A stretch of DNA of 64,000 bases from Dendrolimus kikuchii (GCA_019925095.2 CM034411.1:13764001-13828000); one strand, 5' to 3'; shown: positions 52,141 through 62,886, numbered from the stretch's first letter. The notes: a model not told the origin generated them from the sequence alone. Numbers and translations: made by a program.

Positions 52141-52383
52141 AAAAAAAATTGCATGAGTTCAGCAGACAGACAGACGGCTTACCTGATAAAAAGCGATTAC
52201 CATCGCCTATGGACATTTGCAACACCAAAGGTGCTACAAGTGCGCTGCTGCTCTCTTAAGGGAGACTGGAAACTGGCCACTAATACCAGAACACAACACA
52301 AGGTTGTTATGGCAGCATACTCTAGACCAGCCATCCAGACGGGCAAATGTCCTACCATCTGGCTGTGGGTTATTTTGTCTTTT
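52141..52383 (-). mobile_element. R300 retroposon, internally shortened
   Basis: Minus-strand copy lacking part of the middle and the 5' tip. Confidence 0.78.
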
Positions 52384-52429
52384 TGTGTTGAGTAACAGAC
52401 ATCCACTCAAACTTTCGCATTTATTATAT

Positions 52430-52655
52430 CACTAAGAATAAGACGGCTTCTATGGTTGAGCAGACTGAGGCTTTGCCGGCGTACCTCACTTTTTTAAATT
52501 TGTCTATTGAAAACACTTGAAAGTTTTCTGGGATACTGTTGAAGAGTATTATACTTTGCCCCACGAAACTATTGTAAACTTTATGCAGTCTACATGTGGG
52601 AGTTTCTAATTTATTTTTGATCCTAGTATTTTTACATTGTACATCGTACATCACC
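52430..52655 (-). pseudogene. LINE RT C-terminal fragment
   Basis: Minus-strand text LETPTCRLHKVYNSFVGQSI then ILFNSIPENFQ and FSIDKFKKV is the common LINE C-terminal block (RLHKV..SF.GQ.I.FFN.IP). A related block is at 55290. Confidence 0.62.
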
Positions 52656-52659
52656 TAAT

Positions 52660-52904
52660 CTGGGAAAATCCGAGTTATCTTCATAACTTATAATCTTAAC
52701 AACAATGACAGCGACAATTTTAGTGTGTTGCTCACATGGTTAGATAATTGCACCTTCGCTAGATGGCGTTAGGGATATTTATGATTAGGTGCTTTTAAAG
52801 TTACGTATGCCATTTCTAACAATCATACTTCATGACATACATCCCTTTTTAATGCTAACGGAGCCGCGAAGAAAATCTAGTTCTTACACAAAAGCGGTTA
52901 AGTT
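52660..52904. other. Spacer
   Basis: No feature seen. Confidence 0.4.
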
Positions 52905-53345
52905 CCATTTTTTTATTGTTGCAGCAGATCACGGCTGACTACCTACCTGAAGGAAAGTGGTTACCCCCTTTTTTTAAACAGGGGAAATCCGATTGAGGAC
53001 CATAAGCCGCGCGAGGAGGAAGGTCGCGGCCCGTGTGTGGGATTCGTCAGGTCAGGGTGTCATTAGCACCTCACGTGTGAAGTGCTATTGCCACGCCGGG
53101 TTAGGGATACTAAAACCCCTGTCGGATCCTCTGGCGTCCTTCGTCCGGGCTGTGGGCTCGCTCGCAAATTCACCTACACTCTGGACATTTGCCAAGGTGC
53201 TACAAATGTACTGGCGACCCCAAAAGGGGTACTGGAATCTGGCCAATGATGACGGAACACAACCCAAGGTTGTTGTCTTAAGTCTAGATCAGGAGTGGGA
53301 TCCAGACGGGCAAATGCTTTATTATCTTCACTTCTTCAAGTTTCT
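52905..53345 (-). mobile_element. Diverged R300 interrupted by about 200 bp
   Basis: Tail side GGAAAGTGGTTACC (52955) and body CACTCTGGACATTTGC to CAGACGGGCAAATGC (53175-53320) belong to R300. The GC-rich insert 52975-53165 (TGAGGACCATAAGCCGCGCG) is not found elsewhere here. Confidence 0.65.
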
Positions 53346-53914
53346 GCCAAAAACTCAATTTTGAGACCTGATTCTGGTAATAGGAAATTGCTATCAAGAA
53401 AAATCACAAGAAGCGTTAATTACGTGGCAGAGCCATGCTGGTATCACTACTTTGATTACAGCTCTTAGGGCCGACTTGTTTGAAATAATACCACGCTCTC
53501 ACAGAATAACGGCTTGAAACGGTTAGCCTTGAGTTAATCGTTTTCCGATTGCCCCCTCCCCCCTCCTCATATACCCCTATTTCAATCCCATATTTCATCC
53601 CCTCTATAGAAGATGCTGGATCTCACGTGAGTGGTGACCAAGAGGTTCGCGAAATAAAACGATTTTTGTAGTTAATAAAAAATAACACTGCGTTTGTGAA
53701 TATAACGCGGAGATATTTACGTAGCTTCGCGGGCAGATGCTACATGTCAACAGACCAGCACCCTGTTGGGGTGTATTTCGTTATACCTTGTCTTGAGACC
53801 TTGTCTCTTGTTGACGATAGAATGCGTTGTATGAACGGCCCGCTCGGTGTTGCCTATATTATTATATAATTAATATAGTATAGGCCTATAACAATGTTAA
53901 TAAATAATATAAAC
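53346..53914. other. No gene recognised
   Basis: No matched repeat; short frames only. Confidence 0.4.
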
Positions 53915-53922
53915 ATATAAAA

Positions 53923-53963
<41 letters not shown>
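53915..53963 (+). repeat. (A)n(AT)n microsatellite
   Basis: A-run followed by about 18 TA units. Confidence 0.95.
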
Positions 53964-53966
<3 letters not shown>

Positions 53967-54110
53967 TTGTCGTGTATTTAGCTATGTCTTGTAAAGCAAT
54001 AAATAATAGCAATTGATTGCCTAGAGAGTAAGCGAATGCACGAACTTCACTCGGGACCGACCCGAGTCAGTTGCCCGCTCTCAAAACATCAACGGCTAAC
54101 TTCCAAGCCC

Positions 54111-54422
54111 GGAGTTTTTGGTGGGAACTGAAAGGAGACGCTGTGCTGTGCAGTTTTATTTTCTAAAAATGTGTAAAATTACTCTAAAATGAACAATGTT
54201 GATATTGATAGTTTTTGAGTAGTAATTATGTGTTTTGTGAGAAATGTGAACTGTATAGTCAAATGTGGCCTTTTGAGTTGACACAAGAACTCCGTTGAAC
54301 GGCGTCAGTTGATAACCTACACAGTTCAGCTGAGCTATATACAGGCTTAAAAGAAAATGAAGAAACCATATTGTAAAGTAAGATCTGGCTTAAAGGCCTA
54401 GCTGCCAAGTCATAAACTTAAA
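54111..54422 (+). mobile_element. G310 retroposon, complete
   Basis: Best-defined G310 copy. Perfect 14-bp TSD TAACTTCCAAGCCC at 54097-54110 and 54423-54436. Starts GGAGTTTTTGGTGGGAACTG and ends CATAAACTTAAA. No tRNA-type box A/B is visible. Confidence 0.93.
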
Positions 54423-54439
54423 TAACTTCCAAGCCCTTA

Positions 54440-54663
54440 AAACCTTGTTTAATTTCTCCTTTGCACACATATCCGTTACATCCTATCTTCACAAAATTTT
54501 ACATGGACGTATTGATTCACCTTATTTAATGTCTTTACTTAACATCAATACCAATTATCGATGTAGAAAACCATCAGTTATTTCCCTTCAAGTGTATTGT
54601 AATAATACTTCTTATTTCAATCCATTGGTTCGAATGGTTCGCCTTTATAATGAACTAGATTGA
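54440..54663 (+). pseudogene. LINE RT C-terminal fragment
   Basis: Frame with SYLHKILHGRIDSPYLMSLL then YFNPLVRMVRLYNELD, the (F/Y)L.K.L.G.ID...LL ... RM.RLYNE pattern of LINE C-termini. It stops at 54663. Confidence 0.65.
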
Positions 54664-54713
54664 TATTTTTAATTGTAGTTGAATAAATAATTAGATAGTT
54701 AAATAATAATAAT

Positions 54714-55045
54714 TTGAAAGAGAGTGTCGGGGTGAAGGTAAGGAAAGGAATGCTCCGGTGGTTCGGGCATGTGGAAAGAATGCATGATGAAAGAATGACT
54801 AAACAGATATACAATGCAAAAGTGGATGGATGCAGAAGTAGTGGAAGGCCACGACACACCTTCCATGATCAAATTGATCGTGTATTAGCAGAAGGTGATG
54901 TCAGGAGCCTTAAGAATAGACGAGCTTGCATGACAAGAGTTATGAATGTCAAAGAGGCAAGTGAGGTGTGTAAGATTAAGCCTAAATGGCACTCTGTTGT
55001 TCGTGCCTACCCCGCAAGGGAACTGGCGTGAAGTTATGTATGTAA
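54714..55045 (+). mobile_element. RTE LINE, 5'-truncated 3' fragment
   Basis: Open from KESVGVKVRKGMLRWFGHVE to the family stop at 55031, with a very short tail (GTATGTAATAG). Flanking AATAATAATAATT / AATAGTAATAATT is a possible imperfect TSD. Confidence 0.88.
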
Positions 55046-55289
55046 TAGTAATAATTGTAGTTGTTGAATAAATGCAAAAAAAATCTCTCACACAATCATT
55101 AATAATATCTATTGTCAATTTTTTACTCAATTGTTATATCATTTGTAAAATGAACTATGAACAACTTTCTTTATAATATCCATTTTTGTCGTATTTCTAA
55201 TTAGCACATAGTTTGAATTATAATCTGGCTCTGTATATTACATTGTTATTGTTTCAATTTCAATTTCAACACCAAGCATTGTAATAGAC

Positions 55290-55616
55290 TGATATTGCCA
55301 TCTTTTAGATTACAAAAAGTACTGTCCTCTTTCTTGGGGTTTGGTATACGCTTCTTCAATAAGATTCCGAGTGAAATGTTAGATCTGCCTTTCACTAAAT
55401 TTAAAACCAAATTAAAAAGCATCTTGCTAAAAAACGGATACTACTCTATTGAAGAATACTTAAATGACAAAAATTCATTTACATAGCAGCTCGCTCCAAC
55501 CTCTTATACTATATTTTGTATAACGTTTTTATCTTGCCAAGCTTGTAAGGAATTTATGGAGACATATTGCAGCATGACATTTTAGTACGTCATGTCATTA
55601 TTTAATATAGTTACTA
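55290..55616 (+). pseudogene. LINE RT C-terminal fragment and 3' UTR
   Basis: PSFRLQKVLSSFLGFGIRFF, NKIPSEMLDLPFTKFK, LLKNGYYSIEEYLNDKNSF then stop at 55486. Same block as 52430 but intact to the stop. Confidence 0.68.
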
Positions 55617-55629
55617 TAATAATATTTTT

Positions 55630-55809
55630 TTAGTTTAGAAGTTTAGAAGGTGATGTCAGGAGCCTTAAGAACAGACGAGCGTGCATGACAAGAGTTATGA
55701 ATGTCAAAGAAGCAAGTGAAGTGTGTAAGAATAAGCCTAAATGGCGCTCTGTTGTTCGTGCCTACCCCGCAAGGGAACTAGCGTGAAGTTATGTATGTAT
55801 GTATGTATG
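55630..55809 (+). mobile_element. RTE LINE, short 3' fragment
   Basis: Perfect 13-bp TSD TAATAATATTTTT at 55617-55629 and 55810-55822. About 16 bp of filler (TAGTTTAGAAGTTTAG) precede the RTE match. Confidence 0.9.
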
Positions 55810-55869
55810 TAATAATATTTTTGTTTCTTTTTATTGAGTCTTGGTCTTATTGAGTATATACTGTTGCTA

Positions 55870-56165
55870 CAACTCCATTAATTCTTCAAAAAGTAATTCT
55901 GTAACATATTTCTGTACAGAACTTATTAAAAAAAAGAATTTGAGATATAAATGGAACATGAAATATAAAGAAAAACATTATTTAGCTAGACGTGTTGCTG
56001 GGGAGTTTCTTGCGACTTCTTCTCCTTAACAGCAATAACACGTTGCGAAGCCGTATACATAGAATAGGAAGTAAAATGAATTTTTAACTTATATGTATGA
56101 CCTTCAAAAACTATTCTCCAGTGGAACTTATTTTGATTAAAAACTTTTAAATTTGAATTTTATTT
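55870..56165 (+). mobile_element. LINE 3' UTR with stem-loop
   Basis: CGTGTTGCTGGGGAG ... CTCCTTAACAGC AATAACACG folds like the Jockey 3' stem-loop. Reverse partner of 45426. Confidence 0.72.
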
Positions 56166-56199
56166 GAATTTTTAATTATTGTAATCTGTTTTGTGCTAG

Positions 56200-56748
56200 C
56201 AGGGATGGAAGGTACACCGCTGATATAGAAAGAAGAGTGAACTTCTACTTCTTCTACTTCTACTCTTAGGTAAACTTCTAGGCGCTAAGACCCTCAGTAT
56301 GGAAAAGAGAGCATGAAAGTAGAATAATATATGATGCGAGCACCGCGCAAAATCTGTGGAGTGACGCTCGCGGACCGCGGTCGTAATACCGAAGTAAGAA
56401 AGAGAGTTGGTCTGAAAGAGAGTGTCGGGGTGAAGGTAAGGAAAGGAATGCTCCGGTGGTTCGGGCATGTGGAAAGAATGCATGATGAAAGAATGACTAA
56501 ACAGATATACAATGCAAAAGTGGATGGATGCAGAAGTCGTGGAAGGCCACGACAAACCTTCCATGATCAAATTGATCGTATACTAGCAGAAGGTGATGTC
56601 AGGAGCCTTAAGAACAGACGAGCATGCATGACAAGAGCTATGAATGTCAAAGAAGCGAGTGAGGTGTGTAAGAACAAGCCTGAATGGCGCTCTGTTGTTC
56701 GTGCCTACCCCGCAAGGGAACTAGCGTGAAGCTATGTATGTATGTTTT
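56200..56748 (+). mobile_element. RTE LINE, 3' fragment with internal changes
   Basis: Begins GGGATGGAAGGTACACCGCT, then a private pyrimidine-rich filler (TTCTACTTCTTCTACTTC) replaces part of the coding sequence. From 56331 the frame KICGVTLADR to ARELA is open to the family stop. Confidence 0.88.
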
Positions 56749-56884
56749 TTGCTAAATTAAATAAATAAATAAATGTGCTTAAGCCGCGGTGCTACGTTTA
56801 TTAGACGTAAGTATTTATTTATATATGTATATTTATATATTCACGCTACTAAAATTTTGTTCTTAATAATTTTAATTTATGTTG

Positions 56885-57310
56885 CAGGTCATGCTTGGCA
56901 TGTATCGAATACACCCTTTATCCCAGTCCTCTTGGTCGTGCTATATAGCCTGGCAACGCGTTGGCTTTGCCAGTGGTGTTGCCAGCGGTAATAGACGACG
57001 GTAACCACTTTCCAGGAATAGATATAGAGAAAATATAAAAGTGTAAATTAGAATTAGTACCAAATGTAATAGATATAAGAGTTTTGAAAAGAAAGAAAAG
57101 AAAAATAAGAAAAAAAGTAAGAAAAATAAGAAATAAAGAACCCCTTATCCTGTGTATAGTAAGTAGTAATAAGATAAATAAAAAAAAGAAAAGAATAAAA
57201 AGACCTCTATCTTGACTCATGATGGAGGAGAAGGTGAAAATTTCATTTAAAAAAAACCACTTTCCAGGAGCTGGGCCGCTTGTCTGTATGCCAGTTTCAC
57301 AATAAAAAAG
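56885..57310 (+). mobile_element. LINE-type 3' tail split by an A-rich retroposon
   Basis: GGTGTTGCCAGCGGTAATAG, ACGACGGTAACCACTTTCC and GGCCGCTTGTCTGTATGCCA align with the LINE 3' tail at 12479. The insertion at 57018-57254 splits it. Confidence 0.65.
57018..57254 (+). mobile_element. A-rich SINE-like retroposon with 15-bp TSD
   Basis: Perfect TSD AACCACTTTCCAGGA at 57003-57017 and 57255-57269. Ends CATGATGGAGGAGAAGGTGA then a poly(A). A related copy is 63278-63474 (minus). Confidence 0.88.
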
Positions 57311-57589
57311 AAATAGCCTTTATTCGAATAAAAAAATCGTTTCAAGAGCCGCAATTTCTGGTGGTAAGTAATTAAAACACGGCGATAACAATACAAGGAA
57401 GTGTATTTAAGGCAGGTTCACGGATATAGCGCCAGTTGACCAAGGTGAACGGTGGACGCGTCGTGCGTGACTTGACACCGGCGCGTGCGCATTGTGACAC
57501 GAAATTTATGCGACGTGAAAAAAATCGGATTTGCCTGTCTTATGCCGTTATTACAATGCAGAGTGACCCGGGTTCGATTCTCGGCATGG
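57311..57589. other. Spacer with a box-B-like motif
   Basis: GACCCGGGTTCGATTCTCGG at 57566-57585 is a tRNA T-arm-like sequence placed just before the R300 body. No box A was identified. Confidence 0.4.
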
Positions 57590-57800
57590 TTTGCCAGGTG
57601 GTAGGGCATTTGCCCGACTGGATGGCTACCACCCCTGGTCTAAAGTATGTCGCCATAACAACCTTGAGTTGTGTTCCGGCATTAGTAACCAGGTTCCAGT
57701 CTCCCTTAAGAAAGCAGCAGCGCATTACAAATGTCCATAGGCGATGGTAACCGCTTTCCATCAAGTGGGCCGTCTGCCTGTCTGCTGAACTCCTGCGGGA
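57590..57800 (+). mobile_element. R300 retroposon, 5'-truncated
   Basis: Starts at GCCAGGTGGTAGGGCATTTG and ends CTGAACTCCTGCGGGAAAAA. Confidence 0.8.
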
Positions 57801-58119
57801 AAAATAAACTCTTAAACTTGATATTTAATCGGCCCCAGACTTTTCCGTAGTATTTTTGTTACATATAAACGCTTAGTTATGGGAATAGGATGCGTGTATT
57901 TGTCTATTGGTATATAGAAAAATGAAGTCATTGAGAATGGTTCAATCGGTTTTTTTAACAAAAACAAAATCGACTGCTCCCTAAAAATAAAAATATAACC
58001 AACTTTTTTCTATAACATCTTGAAGTCGGTGCCAAGTAATACATACAAATTACTATATTTTGTAAATTTGTTGTAGTTCTTTTATGTTTTACTTTTGTTG
58101 GTTTTGTTTTTATTAAAAA
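57801..58119. other. No gene recognised
   Basis: AT-rich spacer. Confidence 0.4.
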
Positions 58120-58690
58120 AAAACAGTCACTTTTTACCGTCCAGGCTGTGACTCTCTGGAATGAGCTACCAAGACAGGCAAAATCATTACAATTTTTTAA
58201 AAATCAGGTTCAGATGCATTATTTTTCTATTGTGTATACATACATACATACATAGCTTCACGCCAGTTCCCTTGCGGGGTAGGCACGAACAACAGAGCGC
58301 CATTTAGGCTTATTCTTACACACCTCAGTCGCTTCTTTGACATTCATAGCTCTTGTCATGCATACTCGTCTGTTCTTAAAGCTCCTGACATCACCTTTCG
58401 CTAGTATACGATCAATTTTGTCATGGAAGGTGTGTCGTGGCCTTCCACGACTTCTGCATCCATCCACTTTTGCATTGTATATCTGTTTACTCATTCTTTC
58501 CACATGCCCAAACCACTGGAGCATTCCTTTCCTTACCTTCACCCCGACACTCTCTTTCAGACCAACTCTCTTTCTTACTTCGGTATTACGAACGCGGTCC
58601 GCGAGCGTCACTCCGCAGATTTTGTGCAGTGCTCGCATCTCGACCGCGTTTACTCTACTTTCATTCTATTGTGTTTAATCATTCTTAATC
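58120..58690 (+). pseudogene. CR1-like LINE C-terminus, split by an RTE insertion
   Basis: FTVQAVTLWNELPRQAKSLQ and FFKNQVQMHYFSIV match the CR1 C-terminal block (FSVQAVQLWNMLP). Coding resumes after the RTE at 58664 with SIVFNHS and a stop. Confidence 0.7.
58236..58663 (-). mobile_element. RTE LINE, 5'-truncated 3' fragment
   Basis: Perfect 11-bp TSD TTCTATTGTGT at 58225-58235 and 58664-58674. Open from MRALHKICGVTLADR to ARELA with a small in-frame deletion (HDERM lost). Confidence 0.93.
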
Positions 58691-58765
58691 TGTTATATAA
58701 TTACATTTGTGTGTATGTTGTCATATGTATATATTTATATACGCGTGTGTATACGTATATATATA

Positions 58766-58975
58766 CTAGCGGTCCCGGCAGACGTAGTCTTGCCCTGAAA
58801 AAATAAAAACCCAGAGCCCGATTCTAGTGTCTCCTACCATTTCCAACTGTGAATCTAAACCATCCGGAATCCCACTCAAACACACAAAAAATATCATCAA
58901 AATCGGTAAAGTCGTTCTTAATTTCGCATAACTTGAGTACCTACGGACATATATTTCCACGATTAATTTTTATTT
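58766..58975 (-). mobile_element. Short Helitron (family of 7704)
   Basis: CTAG at 58766-58769 with A outside; GGCAGACGTAGTCTTGCC stem. 5' end uncertain. Confidence 0.65.
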
Positions 58976-59106
58976 ATGATTATAAATTAAAAAGAAACCT
59001 GTCCTAAGTTGGAACAAATCCAGCAACATGAAAAAAGTCATCAAAATCGATTGACTAGTTTCGGAGTTCATCGCGGTCAAACACTGTGACAGGGTATTTT
59101 TATGTA

Positions 59107-59319
59107 TCTATACTAATATTACAAAGAGATAAAGTTTGTGACGTTTTAGGGATCTAATCGGGGTAAAGGGTAATCTTTGTATCTATTAAATTGATTTTAA
59201 AAATTCTTTTGCTGTTGGAAAGCTACGTTAACAGGGAGTATCATAGGCTATAATTTAACATGATGCTATATACCACGGGAGCGGGACAGAGCGCGGGTGA
59301 AACCGCGCCGAGCCGCTAA
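59107..59319 (+). mobile_element. Short Helitron
   Basis: Starts TCTATACTAATATTACAAAG after A and ends CCGCTAA followed by T (worn CTAG). Perfect subterminal hairpin GCGCGG/CCGCGC at 59291-59308. Confidence 0.72.
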
Positions 59320-59429
59320 TATATATATATATAAATAGATTGTGTTTGTTCTTATATGCACTGTGTATACTTATCATCATTATTTATAAACTGCTACCAC
59401 TGTCATTTTTCAAAATCTATTAATCCCTG

Positions 59430-59565
59430 TCGAGACTTGCCTGGAAGAGATCGCTTTTCAGCGATAAGGCCACCAGCTGTACTATCTTTTGTATTTTTCT
59501 ACTTCTGTTTGTCTGTGCTTTGGTGTACAATAAAAAGTAACCTATCTACGTATAGGTACACACAC
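59430..59565 (+). mobile_element. CR1-type LINE 3' tail
   Basis: ATCGCT (59450-59455), TTTC, AGCGAT (59460-59465), then GGTGTACAATAAAAAG. Confidence 0.78.
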
Positions 59566-59932
59566 ATACAGATCTGTATATAATTTATATCTTATTGTGA
59601 CGGTCAAGAGAGTTCAGTGCTTTTGCCCTATCCCGAAAGGGCCCAACGGAACGTGCCCAAACAAGGTTTCACTGAAAAAAGTCGTCCGATTTTTTATCGT
59701 GTGCAATTGTAAACAGACATAGAAACGGTCTATCAGATGACTCAAATCCGAGTCTAGTTCAACGTCCGCACAGCTGTTTTTTGTCAACGTCTCTATACGG
59801 ACAGACAAACGGACGAAATACACGCGGTTCTTGTAAACATTTATTAGATTTGGCGCTGATCGATTGATAGACGACCGAGCTGTGATTTAACGAGATTAGA
59901 TCAAAGGGGTTCGATACTTAATCGTTTGCTTT
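59566..59932. other. No gene recognised
   Basis: Low-copy within the window, no convincing frame. Confidence 0.4.
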
Positions 59933-59944
59933 TAGATTCTTTTT

Positions 59945-60253
59945 ATTTATTTAGGTTTATGGCTTGGCAGCTAGGCCTTTAAGCCAGGTCTTAGATAACA
60001 ATATATTTTCTTTTAAGCCTATGTATAGCTCAGCTGAACTGTGTAGGTTATCAACTGACGCCATTCAACGGAGTTCTTGTGACAAATCAAAAGGTCACAT
60101 TTGACTATACAGTTCACATTTCTCACAAAAACACATAATTACTACTCAAAAACTATAAATATCCTACAACTACTGTTCATTTTAGAGTAATTTTACATAT
60201 TTAATAATAAAACTGCAAAGCACATCTTCTTTCAGTTCCCGCCAAATACTCTC
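59945..60253 (-). mobile_element. G310 retroposon, first of two at one target
   Basis: Flanked by TAGATTCTTTTT at 59933-59944 and 60254-60265. Confidence 0.9.
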
Positions 60254-60265
60254 TAGATTCTTTTT

Positions 60266-60535
60266 TTTTTGGATTTTATGGCTTGGCATCTAGGCCTTTA
60301 AGCCAGGCGCCGTTTTATTGTAGGCTACAATCGGCATCATTCAACGGAATTCTTGTGAAGACTCGAAAGGCCACATTTGGCTATATAGTTCACATTTCTC
60401 GCAAAAACACATAATTACCACTCAAAAACTATCAATATCCTGCAACTATTGTTCATTTTAGAGTAATTTTACACATTTTTAGAAAATAAAACTGCACAGC
60501 ACAACGTCCCCTTCCAGTTCCCGCCAAAAACTCCC
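60266..60535 (-). mobile_element. G310 retroposon, second of two at one target
   Basis: Flanked by the same TAGATTCTTTTT at 60254-60265 and 60536-60547. Shorter, with an internal deletion after AAGCCAGGC. Confidence 0.9.
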
Positions 60536-60547
60536 TAGATTCTTTTT

Positions 60548-60780
60548 AGTGTGCTGTAGTTTGTAGTGTTGTTGATATTACAACGAATTGTTGACGAAGT
60601 GATGACTTAACCCTTAAGACAATTATCGATATACCAAAAAGCCGCAACACTAACACTATCACTATCTCGTAATATACCAAGAAAATATACCCATTTCATA
60701 CAAATCATACAACTCCTATATAAACAGAGGGAGACAACAACACAATTAACGATCACGTGCGCAAACGCGATCTGCACTCT
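60548..60780. other. Spacer
   Basis: No feature seen. Confidence 0.4.
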
Positions 60781-60795
60781 CATCGCGGACACATA

Positions 60796-60963
60796 CATAC
60801 ATACATAACTTCACGCCAGTTCCCTTGCGGGATAGGCACGAACAACAGACTGCCATTTAGGCTTATTCTTACACACCTCACTTGCCTCTTTGACATTCAT
60901 AACTCTTGTCATGCAAGCTCGTCTGTTCTTAAGGCTCCTGACATCACCTTCTGCTAGACACCA
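60796..60963 (-). mobile_element. RTE LINE, short 3' fragment
   Basis: Perfect 15-bp TSD CATCGCGGACACATA at 60781-60795 and 60964-60978. A short filler ACACCA lies at its 5' end. Confidence 0.93.
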
Positions 60964-61142
60964 CATCGCGGACACATAATGTGCTAATAGTGAGCTAAAG
61001 GGTTTAAACTAATCTAAGTTAAACTATTTTATATTGAAATTGTTTAACTTGAGAAAAGCTTAGGTTATTACTTAAATTTTATTTATTTTAATATGATGTA
61101 AGGAAAGGTTATTTATTAATAAAATCTTTTATTGATTATAAA

Positions 61143-61442
61143 ATGTATTTTATTCTTAGTTACCATTCTTCAATATGTACATTAGAATTTTGTGTATGTA
61201 CATTATTAGTATCATTATTTAATCTAATTCTAATTAACGAGATACGACTAGCGCTGTGGGTTAGACTGAGAGAGGAGGAGCCTGCCTACCGCTGCCGTAT
61301 ATGTGAGAGAAAGGGAAGCCAGACAGACTGGCGCCGTAACGAGTTACGTAACGAATCAGTTTACCCTCCCATAAGAAGTTATCACTTCAAAACCGGCTCA
61401 TTACGTAAGAGCTGTTTAAATTACCCACACATTTATCTTTAA
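61143..61442 (+). other. Open frame with a Cys-rich spot, not recognised
   Basis: The second half reads RLREEEPAYRCRICERKGSQ and TDWRRNELRNESVYPP in sequence that is GC-richer than its AT-rich first half. I find no match elsewhere in the window. It may be a fragment of a host or element gene; evidence is weak. Confidence 0.25.
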
Positions 61443-61445
61443 GCC

Positions 61446-61704
61446 TCGTTCCCAAAGGTAATAAATAGGATAAAATTCACCTGAAAATTTTAAAATTTCC
61501 CCATTCGTATTTTACTCGTATAGCATCCCTGGGGATCTGTCTCCAGACGCGTTATGTTGTTTCTTTACTCTTTTCTGGTTCACGTCCAATTAAAGTTCTC
61601 CCCAGAGATTGATAGAGCTAATTTTATAAGTCTTTCTATTAGGGTTCTGTAGTCATTTTGGAGAACAGGTAAGCGTTATTTCTTTTCGTATGTCTTTTTA
61701 TATC
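61446..61704. other. No gene recognised
   Basis: No matched repeat. Confidence 0.4.
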
Positions 61705-62338
61705 AGGGTTGCCATTTCCAAAATTAAAAACTAGCATTTGAAGTTGGAAAAACCTGAACAATTCAGTTTAAAAACGGGACGTAGTAATAGAGTTGAAATA
61801 ATTAAATTACCTAATGAATATGTAGTGAAAATAGGTTAAACGAAATTCTATTAATGAAAATAAAATATTTGAATAAAAGTAACCTTTTATAAGGGGCAAA
61901 ATTTAATATTATTTTTTTCCACAAGCTGCCAGCTGCCATCAAAATTGCCGCGCCAAAAACAAAAGAATTATATCGTCTCTTTTATTCTAATACAAATTCT
62001 ATGCAGTTAGAGGGAGAAAGCATCAGTTTAACGTTCATTTCAATTATCTGTATTTGACCACATATTTATGGTGCTTCCCAATTAGCCGTGTGTGCTAGTT
62101 CGGGCAACAAATCTGTGGTGGTTCCGTTTTAAGGGTTAAACGAGTTGAAATTCCGACACTCACGAGCTGTGAGGCTGCCTGTAAAGTAAGAATTGTAAAA
62201 TGGCGCGCGAATTTTAAAATACATGACCTTATCAGGGCGCTTTAAAAACACAGGACGCTACTTAAAAACTATTCAGAACATCCCAGGACTTTACAAAAAC
62301 TAGGACATATCCTGGGAAAACAGGACGATTGGCAACTC
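61705..62338. mobile_element. Candidate TIR element
   Basis: Opens CAGGGTTGCCATTT and closes ATTGGCAACTCTA, a short inverted pair. The body has no transposase. The call is tentative because the match is only about 8-10 bp. Confidence 0.4.
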
Positions 62339-62344
62339 TATTGT

Positions 62345-62605
62345 ATATCACAGTCATATGCCAATCCAATCGTAGTTCGCTGCTGGACGTAGGCCTCCCC
62401 AAGTCGGCGCAACATATCCCGGTCTTCCACCTTCCTCATCCATCTACCGGCGACCTTACGCAGCGGCTAGAGGGCATCCGACACTATGTTCAGCAAGACG
62501 CGGTCTCCACTCCAGGACTCCTCAGCTACAGAGTTTATAAATGGAATTTAACAGAAAGGCAAGGTGGCAAGACACTGGATGGAACATCACTCGTCCTTTG
62601 AAAGA
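62345..62605. repeat. Probable LINE-derived fragment
   Basis: GTTCGCTGCTGGACGTAGGC and TCGGCGCAACATATCCCGGT resemble a sequence I know as frequent in lepidopteran LINEs. Not matched elsewhere in this window. Confidence 0.4.
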
Positions 62606-62623
62606 TGGGGCGGCCGCTAGAGT

Positions 62624-62886
62624 GAGTGACTTCAGCAGACAAGTAGACGGCCCACCTGATAAAAAGTGGCTACCATCGCCTACGGACATTTGCAACACCG
62701 AAGGTGCTACAAATGCGCTCCTGCTCTCAGTACAGGTTGTTATGGCGGCATACTCTAAACCAGGAGAGATAGCTATCCAGTCGGGCAAATGCCTACCACC
62801 TGGCTGTGGGTTGTTTTGTCGCCTTTAACGACAGGCCGCGCAACCGCAGGAATTGGTATTTTCTCTTTCTGTTCCTGCACGGATGA
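62624..62886 (-). mobile_element. R300 retroposon, shortened
   Basis: Minus-strand copy with the middle third missing (TCCTGCTCTCAG joins ACAGGTTGTTATGG). Confidence 0.8.

Noticed and set aside
53915..53963. (AT)n as an origin or matrix element
   Set aside because: A plain microsatellite after an A-run; nothing else supports function.
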